Source: JBNKLG01 sp050292235 (GTDB lineage: Bacteria > Pseudomonadota > Gammaproteobacteria > Chromatiales > Chromatiaceae). From it: 39,300 nucleotides of DNA. Positions 33,827-39,300 of the stretch are shown here, piece by piece. The DNA is taken from the NCBI GenBank assembly GCA_050292235.1, contig JBNKLG010000014.1, positions 1 to 39,300 on the forward strand. Direction: 5' to 3'. Numbering within the stretch: the first letter of the stretch is position 1; each line of letters begins with the position of its first letter. The position numbers and the translations under genes are program-made. Below the pieces are notes generated by a model that had not been told where the DNA came from, did no database searches, and saw only the letters and a program-made list of their open reading frames with translations.

Positions 33827-36235
33827 ATGACCGATTCCCGCAACAATTCCCCAGAAGAGCACCCTGAGATCCTTTCCGACACCGACCCCGAGATTCCCCA
33901 TTCCAGCCCCCCGGCCCGGACCGACGAGGTCTTGCCCCCCGTTATTCACCTGCTGCCGGTAGAAACCCGCCCCTTCTTTCCCGGCCAGGCGGTGCCCTTG
34001 ATCACCAACGCCAAGGATTGGACCAATACCCTCAAGGCAGTAGGCGATACCGAGCACCATCTGATCGGTCTGGTACTCACCGACGGTGACGACGAGGGCA
34101 GCGAGGTGGAGCATCTGCGTTCGGTGGGCACAGTAGGCCGGGTTCATCGGGTGCAGCAGGTGGATGACAACCTGCAAGTGCTGGTGGAGTGTCTGCAACG
34201 CTTTCGCATCGAAAAGATCTATTCCACCGAACCCCTCAAGGCCCAGGTCAACTATTTTCAGGAACCAAGCAAGCGGCCCAATCAAGAGATCAAGGCCTAT
34301 GGCATGGCCATGATCAACACCATCCGCGAGTTGCTGCCGCTAAACCCCCTTTATCAGGAGGAGCTACGCCAGTTTCTGGACCGGTTCGGCCCGGACGACC
34401 CCTCTCATCTGGCCGATTTTGCCGCCAGCCTGACCACCGCCGGTGCCGACGAGCTGCAGCAGGTACTGGAATCCTTCCAGCTACTACCCCGCATGGAGCG
34501 AGTGCTGACCCTGCTGCACAAAGAGCTGGAGCTGGCCAAGGCCCAGCACAAGATCCGCAGCAAAGTCGAAGAGCGCATGGAGGAGCAGCAACGGGAGTTC
34601 TTCCTGCGCGAACAACTGAAAGCGATCCAGCAGGAACTGGGCATTTCCAAGGACGACCGTACAGCAGAGATCGACACCTTTCGGGAACGTCTGAAAAAAC
34701 TGACCCTGACCGAAGAGGCCCAGCGGCGCGTAGATGAGGAGATGGACAAGCTTTCCATGCTGGAGACCGGCTCGGCGGAATATGCCGTCACCCGTAACTA
34801 CCTGGACTGGATCAGCATCCTCCCCTGGGGCCGCACCTCCAAGGACAAGCTGGACCTGACCCGCGCCCGCCGGGTGCTGGACCGGGACCATTACGGACTG
34901 GACGATGTCAAAGAGCGCATCCTGGAGTTTCTGGCTGTCGGCATCATGAAGGGGGCTATCAACGGCTCCATCATTCTGCTGATCGGTCCGCCAGGTGTAG
35001 GCAAGACCTCCATCGGTCACTCCATCGCCGCCGCCCTGGGGCGCGAGTTCTATCGCTTCTCTGTCGGCGGCATGCGCGACGAGGCTGAGATCAAGGGTCA
35101 CCGCCGCACTTACATCGGCGCCATGCCCGGCAAATTCGTCCAGGCCATGAAGGCTGTGGGCACCCAGAACCCGGCCATCATGCTGGACGAGATCGACAAG
35201 ATCGGCAGCAGCTATCACGGTGACCCCGCCTCCGCCCTCCTGGAGGTGCTGGACCCGGAGCAGAATCAGGACTTCATGGACCACTACCTGGATCTGCGCT
35301 TCGACCTATCCAAGGTCCTGTTCGTCGCCACCGCCAACCAACTGGATACCATCCCCGGCCCTCTGCTGGACCGCATGGAGACCATCCAGCTCTCCGGCTA
35401 CATCGCCGAAGAAAAACTGCAGATCGCCCGCCGTTACCTCCTGCCCCGTCAGCTCGACAGGGCCGGGCTGAACAAAGGTGACATTAAGATCGGCACCCCA
35501 GTCATGCGCGCCATCATCGATGATTACGCCCGGGACGCCGGGGTACGGCGTCTGGAAAAACAGCTGGGCAAAATCGTACGCAAAGGGGTGGTCAAACTAC
35601 TGGAAGGTCAGGAGAAGCCCATTCAGATACATAAAGGCGATCTGGAAAACTACCTGGGCTCCGCCGTCTTCCGCGACGAGCGCAACCTTTCTGGTCCCGG
35701 CGTCGTCACCGGCCTGGCCTGGACGACCATGGGTGGAGCCACCCTAAGCATTGAAGCTGTCAAAACCCACGACTTCAACCGCGGCTTCAAGCTCACCGGC
35801 CAACTGGGCGAGGTGATGCGGGAATCTGCCGAGATCGCCTACGGCTACCTGCTCAGCCACGCAGAAGCGTTCGGCGCCAAACAGACCTTCTTCAAAGAGG
35901 CCTTCATCCACCTGCACGTTCCAGCCGGAGCCACCCCCAAGGATGGCCCTTCAGCAGGCATCACCATGGCCTCTGCCCTGCTCTCCCTGGCCCGAGGCAA
36001 ACCTGTACGCAACTTGGCCATGACCGGAGAAATCACCCTGACCGGAGAGGTCTTCCCCGTCGGCGGCATCCGCGAAAAGGTCATTGCTGCCAAACGTGCT
36101 GGACTGCGGGAACTGATTCTACCCGCCGACAACCGGGGCGATTTCGAAGAGATCCCCGATTACATCCGCAAGGGGATCAAGGTGCACTTTGCCAAGCAGT
36201 TTAAAGAGGTTGCGGGCTTATTATTTGGGTTATGA
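33827..36235 (+). CDS. lon: ATP-dependent Lon protease
   Basis: An 802-aa soluble hexameric protease that degrades misfolded and regulatory proteins. Order: LON N-terminal substrate-binding domain (~40-235), coiled-coil (~240-330), AAA+ module with Walker A GPPGVGKTS (~387) and Walker B IMLDEIDKIG (~450), and the protease domain with Ser709 in PKDGPSAGIT and Lys751 in GIREKVIAA forming the catalytic dyad. The N-terminal ~40 residues are Pro/Glu/Ser-rich and probably disordered. The start at 33827 is preferred over 33758 because the sigma-32-like promoter lies between them; it has no strong Shine-Dalgarno. It is transcribed alone, without clpX or hupB neighbours, and convergent with truA. A second lon elsewhere in the genome is possible. 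Confidence 0.96.
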   Translation: MTDSRNNSPEEHPEILSDTDPEIPHSSPPARTDEVLPPVIHLLPVETRPFFPGQAVPLITNAKDWTNTLKAVGDTEHHLIGLVLTDGDDEGSEVEHLRSVGTVGRVHRVQQVDDNLQVLVECLQRFRIEKIYSTEPLKAQVNYFQEPSKRPNQEIKAYGMAMINTIRELLPLNPLYQEELRQFLDRFGPDDPSHLADFAASLTTAGADELQQVLESFQLLPRMERVLTLLHKELELAKAQHKIRSKVEERMEEQQREFFLREQLKAIQQELGISKDDRTAEIDTFRERLKKLTLTEEAQRRVDEEMDKLSMLETGSAEYAVTRNYLDWISILPWGRTSKDKLDLTRARRVLDRDHYGLDDVKERILEFLAVGIMKGAINGSIILLIGPPGVGKTSIGHSIAAALGREFYRFSVGGMRDEAEIKGHRRTYIGAMPGKFVQAMKAVGTQNPAIMLDEIDKIGSSYHGDPASALLEVLDPEQNQDFMDHYLDLRFDLSKVLFVATANQLDTIPGPLLDRMETIQLSGYIAEEKLQIARRYLLPRQLDRAGLNKGDIKIGTPVMRAIIDDYARDAGVRRLEKQLGKIVRKGVVKLLEGQEKPIQIHKGDLENYLGSAVFRDERNLSGPGVVTGLAWTTMGGATLSIEAVKTHDFNRGFKLTGQLGEVMRESAEIAYGYLLSHAEAFGAKQTFFKEAFIHLHVPAGATPKDGPSAGITMASALLSLARGKPVRNLAMTGEITLTGEVFPVGGIREKVIAAKRAGLRELILPADNRGDFEEIPDYIRKGIKVHFAKQFKEVAGLLFGL

Positions 36236-36261
36236 ATCTGCCGTATTGTTATTGAAGCAGC

Positions 36262-37053
36262 CTAAACCTCAAACATCGATAGTGACACGGGATCAGGAAT
36301 CCCATACTGCGGAGGATAATCCACCTGGGTCAGATAGAGACCCTGGGGCGGTGCTGTGACACCACCCAGCGTACGATCACGCAGATTCAGCACCTCCAGC
36401 CCCCACTCTTCGGCCCGTTCCCCTTTGCCGATAGCAATCAACACCCCGGCTATGTTACGCACCATATGATGCAGAAAGGCATTGGCATGCACATCCAGAA
36501 TCACCAGGTCACCCTGACGATTCACTTGAATTCGATCAATCTCTCTGATAGGACTTTTGGCTTGGCAGCCTTGAGCGCGATAACTGCTGAAATCGTGGCG
36601 GCCACGCAGGTGCTGGGCCGCCCTGTGCATCCGCTCCACATCCATGGGCTGATGCACCCAAACGGCCCGCCGACTTAACAGCGCTGACCGAGTGCTTCGA
36701 TTGTAGATCACATAACGATAGGCACGCCCGGTGGCCTCAAAACGGGCGTGAAAATCCGAAGCCACCTCCCGTGCCCAGGTGATGTTCAAGTCATAGGGCA
36801 GATTGGCATTGCCGCCCAACGTCCAGGAACGCATCGCACGATGGGCATCGGTATCAAAGTGCACCACCTGACCACTGGCATGCACGCCGGTATCGGTGCG
36901 ACCCGCACAGTGCACACGAATGGGATGATTGGCCACGACCGACAGCGCCGCCTCCAACACCGCTTGGGCGGTGCGAACCCCCGGTTGTTGCGCCTGCCAA
37001 CCATGAAAGGCGCTGCCATCATATTCAATACCCAGTGCCAAGCGCATGAGCAT
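36262..37053 (-). CDS. truA: tRNA pseudouridine(38-40) synthase TruA
   Basis: A 263-aa enzyme that isomerises uridines 38-40 of the anticodon stem-loop. The catalytic Asp is in CAGRTDTGVHA (~52), with the family blocks ARFEATGRAYRYVI (~105) and FLHHMVRNIAGVLIAIGKG (~200). Three starts are possible: GTG 37056, ATG 37053, ATG 37047; the ATG at 37053 is chosen without a clear ribosome-binding site. It follows fimV, the order seen in pseudomonads, but a strong terminator separates them, so it either depends on read-through or has a promoter inside or near the terminator region. Confidence 0.96.
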   Translation of the reverse strand: MLMRLALGIEYDGSAFHGWQAQQPGVRTAQAVLEAALSVVANHPIRVHCAGRTDTGVHASGQVVHFDTDAHRAMRSWTLGGNANLPYDLNITWAREVASDFHARFEATGRAYRYVIYNRSTRSALLSRRAVWVHQPMDVERMHRAAQHLRGRHDFSSYRAQGCQAKSPIREIDRIQVNRQGDLVILDVHANAFLHHMVRNIAGVLIAIGKGERAEEWGLEVLNLRDRTLGGVTAPPQGLYLTQVDYPPQYGIPDPVSLSMFEV

Positions 37054-37060
37054 CACTCAC

Positions 37061-37088
37061 AAAAAAAGAGGGCGCACAGTGTGCGCCC
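37061..37088 (-). terminator. Intrinsic terminator after fimV
   Basis: On the minus strand GGGCGCAC-ACT-GTGCGCCC (8-bp GC-rich stem, 3-nt loop) is followed by TCTTTTTTTG. It lies 30 bp after the fimV stop and directly before the truA start, with truA beginning only 8 bp beyond the T-tract. Confidence 0.8.
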
Positions 37089-37117
37089 AGGTTTCACTTA
37101 GATTGAATGGGTGTAAT

Positions 37118-39300
37118 TTAGCTGAGACTATCCAGCATCTTCTGGGCAATATCCTTTTGCTCATCATTACCCTCTTTCTGCACCTCTTTGAGAATGTCCT
37201 TGGCACCTTCAGGATCACCCATCTCGATATAGGCCTCAGCCAACTCGATCTTGGTTTGCGACTCATCATCCAGGTCAGTGGAAAGCTCGTTAACCTCGTC
37301 CAGCATTGCCCTGTCCACCACGCTATGATCGTCACTATCAACGGGCATATCACTGGCATCTGCCGGCGTTGAGGGAGCATTCAGTTCGGACATTTCCTGA
37401 GCTGAGAGCTCCAGCTCAGAGAGATCGCCAAGGGTTGCTGAATCACCAGACTCTTCTATCACGCTCAGATCAGAGGTCATCGCATCCAGTTCGTTGGTAT
37501 AGGCCGACAGTGAAGCTTCGAGATCTTCCAAACTCTGTTCTCCTGCATCCTCAGTCAGTGAGCTGGAGGGCAAATCAGCTGAATCCTCAAAGATCCCGCT
37601 CAATGCTTCAATATTGGCCAGCGTATCTTCATCATGTGCGGTAAAGATCGGCGCGCCATCGTCTTCCTCTTCCCGGTCTCGTCCCAAAGGAGGCAGCTCA
37701 TCCTCCTGAGCCATCGTGTCTAACTCGCTCTCCAAGTCGCCAATCACTGACGCCGGCAAAGCGGCACTGATTTCTGAATCCAGATCAAGATCGAGCTCAG
37801 ACAACCCATCCATTGTATCCAGATGGGTATCCATGTTTTGAATCACTGTGGGCACTGAGGGCATGGTACTCCCACTTAAATCATCAGAAAGATCTTCGGT
37901 ATCCAGAGTCAGTCCAGAGAGACCATCCAACGCCGAAAGTGCTGAACTGTCGGTTGAATCTTCAGAAGCGTCCTCGGAGACAGCCAGACTCTCTTCTATG
38001 GTATGCGGTTCGGTCGTCAACCCAAGGCTGGTCATATCAACTTGCTCGGGCATCTGATCATCCTTGCCATCACCTACGTCAAGATCAGCCAACTCATCCA
38101 ACCCCTCCAGAGTGCTGGTATGATCTTCACTCATTTCGGTATCGCTATTGAGCCCCAATTCCGCCGCCATCTGGGCCAGTGAGGCCTCTGCCTGCGCCAC
38201 ATTACTATCCATCCCTGACGGGTCTGCCAGTGGCTCGGAGAGGGGGCCAAAGCTATCTTCATTCTCTGAAACAGCCCCCTCTTTCGCAAAGAGAGGGTGA
38301 TTTGGCGCAAGTTCCTGGCCAAACGCAACGACCTTGGACCACTCATCCGGATTTGTGTCAGGAATACCCTGAGCTGCATACTGCTCAGCCAGTTTGACGA
38401 ATTCGCCCTTTGTCCCACCTGCATGCAGTATCTCCAGCATTTTAAGCTTGAGATCAAGACGACCGGGATCGTTGTCAATCGCATTACTCAGTAACTCTTG
38501 TGCCTGATGATAGCGCCCATAGGCCACATAGACATCCACCTCTGACAGCGGATCAACCGCCGTGTGCCCACCCATATCCTTGAGTTCGCTGGGGGTAAAG
38601 TCCATCAACAGAGAAGATTCAGCCCCATCATTGTTGTGGTCGCCATCATCTTCTTGAGCAACAGGAAAATCGGGCCTGGTGACATTTTCCTCGAAAAGAA
38701 GGGTATGTTCCTCAGGCGGGACAACATCTTCATCATCATCTTCTTCTGGATACGCCGAATACTCTTCATCCACCACATCGTCAGGCATAGAGGGCATGGA
38801 AGAAATTCTTCCCCCCGACTTCTTGGAGGAAGACTTGCCGCCACCGCGTCGCATCAGCAACAAACCAGCCAAGAGTGCGAGAACGCCCCCGCCCCAAACC
38901 ATGGGGTTGGAGAGAAGCCCAGATCCTTCTTGGGGCGGGGTCTGCTCAACCTCTTTTGGCTCTGGCGAAACAAGATCTGCTGGCGGCGCAGAAACCTTTG
39001 TTTCAACAGCTGTTATAGGTGGTTTTTGTTCTGCAGCAGGGGTTTCCGCTACGGGCGGCTCAACCTGTTCAGGCTCTGCTGGCGGCTGTTCCGCTACGGG
39101 CGGCTCAACCTGCTCAGGCTCTGCTGGGGGCTGTTCCGCTACGGGCGGCTCAACCTGTTCAGGCTCTGCTGGCGGCTGTTCCGCTACGGGCGGCTCAACC
39201 TGCTCAGGCTCTGCTGGGGGCTGTTCCGCTACGGGCGGCTCAACCTGTTCAGGCTCTGCTGGCGGCTGTTCCGCTACGGGCGGCTCAACCTGCTCAGGCT
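37118..39300 (-). CDS. fimV: FimV-type polar hub protein, N-terminus beyond the window
   Basis: About 726 residues are visible and the frame is open at the right edge. Reading from the edge: Pro/Glu/Val-rich tandem repeats (15-residue unit), a linker, a single transmembrane helix (PMVWGGGVLALLAGLLLMRR, ~38845-38905), a basic KSSSKK stretch, a very acidic region, a TPR-like segment (VAYGRYHQAQELLSNAIDND, ~38470), ~350 highly acidic residues, and the FimV C-terminal TPR (TKIELAEAYIEMGDPEGAKD, ~37190-37250). FimV binds peptidoglycan through an N-terminal LysM (outside the window) and organises type IV pili, cell polarity and, via FimL/PilG, cAMP signalling. The ATG at 38902 is not the true start because the frame continues through the repeats. 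Neighbour truA supports the call. Confidence 0.92.
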   Translation of the reverse strand, partial: PEQVEPPVAEQPPAEPEQVEPPVAEQPPAEPEQVEPPVAEQPPAEPEQVEPPVAEQPPAEPEQVEPPVAEQPPAEPEQVEPPVAETPAAEQKPPITAVETKVSAPPADLVSPEPKEVEQTPPQEGSGLLSNPMVWGGGVLALLAGLLLMRRGGGKSSSKKSGGRISSMPSMPDDVVDEEYSAYPEEDDDEDVVPPEEHTLLFEENVTRPDFPVAQEDDGDHNNDGAESSLLMDFTPSELKDMGGHTAVDPLSEVDVYVAYGRYHQAQELLSNAIDNDPGRLDLKLKMLEILHAGGTKGEFVKLAEQYAAQGIPDTNPDEWSKVVAFGQELAPNHPLFAKEGAVSENEDSFGPLSEPLADPSGMDSNVAQAEASLAQMAAELGLNSDTEMSEDHTSTLEGLDELADLDVGDGKDDQMPEQVDMTSLGLTTEPHTIEESLAVSEDASEDSTDSSALSALDGLSGLTLDTEDLSDDLSGSTMPSVPTVIQNMDTHLDTMDGLSELDLDLDSEISAALPASVIGDLESELDTMAQEDELPPLGRDREEEDDGAPIFTAHDEDTLANIEALSGIFEDSADLPSSSLTEDAGEQSLEDLEASLSAYTNELDAMTSDLSVIEESGDSATLGDLSELELSAQEMSELNAPSTPADASDMPVDSDDHSVVDRAMLDEVNELSTDLDDESQTKIELAEAYIEMGDPEGAKDILKEVQKEGNDEQKDIAQKMLDSLS
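39045..39300. repeat. 45-bp tandem repeats in fimV with 90-bp higher-order period
   Basis: At least 5.7 in-frame copies, starting at 39045, 39090, 39135, 39180, 39225 and 39270, and continuing past the edge. Each encodes EPEQVEPPVAEQPPA on the minus strand. Copies alternate at two positions (CTGTTC/GGCGG versus CTGCTC/GGGGG), so the exact repeat is 90 bp. There are no unique spacers, so it is not a CRISPR array. Confidence 0.92.

Noticed and set aside
39045..39300. Regular 45-bp spacing suggesting a CRISPR array
   Set aside because: Units are contiguous with no unique spacers, are multiples of three and are translated in the fimV frame.
1..39300. tRNA, rRNA, insertion sequence or prophage genes
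   Set aside because: No cloverleaf-like segments, rRNA-like stretches, transposase, integrase or phage structural genes were seen on either strand.

Overview
This window is dense bacterial chromosome, most probably from a gammaproteobacterium. Support comes from fimV followed by truA, a uracil-glycosylase gene directly before rimI (the slot holD fills in Escherichia coli), a type IV pilin, a PhoP/PhoQ-type pair, a lon gene with a sigma-32-like promoter, and a chemoreceptor and a c-di-GMP enzyme that both carry zinc-binding CZB domains. A sulfur-oxidiser-like or Chromatiales-like host would fit, but that is only a guess. I found no rRNA, tRNA, CRISPR array, transposase or prophage gene. Both ends of the window cut through genes: an lplT-aas fusion on the left and fimV on the right.

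Layout. 1-3493: the end of a transporter/acyltransferase/acyl-ACP synthetase fusion, then a lone type IV pilin-like gene. 3494-3769: a REP-like inverted pair and a perfect 18-bp hairpin between convergent genes. 3770-7358 (minus): an exosortase fused to an EpsI-like domain, and its probable single substrate, a VIT/VWA surface protein with a PEP-CTERM-like tail. 7447-9817: an Lrp/AsnC regulator divergent from a long-form 2-isopropylmalate synthase. 10272-13271: a GGDEF-EAL protein ending in a CZB domain. 13301-16129 (minus): the operon leuA (short form), family-4 UDG, rimI. 16203-18457 (minus): an ABC exporter pair. 18642-23368: a 1170-aa protein tentatively assigned as PPi-dependent PEP carboxykinase, overlapping a lytic transglycosylase gene. 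23383-26178 (minus): a stand-alone Aer-type PAS protein, a membrane-anchored chemoreceptor with a CZB domain, then azoR. 26414-30221: a LysR regulator, then an envelope-stress-like cluster (glycine-zipper protein, PepSY-like protein, response regulator, sensor kinase). 30215-31450 (minus): a dual-specificity phosphatase joined to a kinase-like domain. 31556-33631: a 691-aa membrane protein I do not recognise. 33827-36235: lon. 36262-39300 (minus): fimV and truA separated by a good intrinsic terminator.

How the parts connect. Several pairs look like functional units: exosortase with one target; PAS protein with an Aer-like receptor lacking its own PAS; PepSY/glycine-zipper genes with a PhoPQ-type system; Lrp-type regulator with leuA. 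The least explained pieces are the phosphatase-kinase fusion and its divergent orphan membrane protein, the psi(HolD)-like N-terminal peptide on the UDG, and the coexistence of two different LeuA types about 5 kb apart. Start sites were moved inward for five genes whose longest ORFs ran back through neighbouring genes or promoters; reasons are given in each entry.
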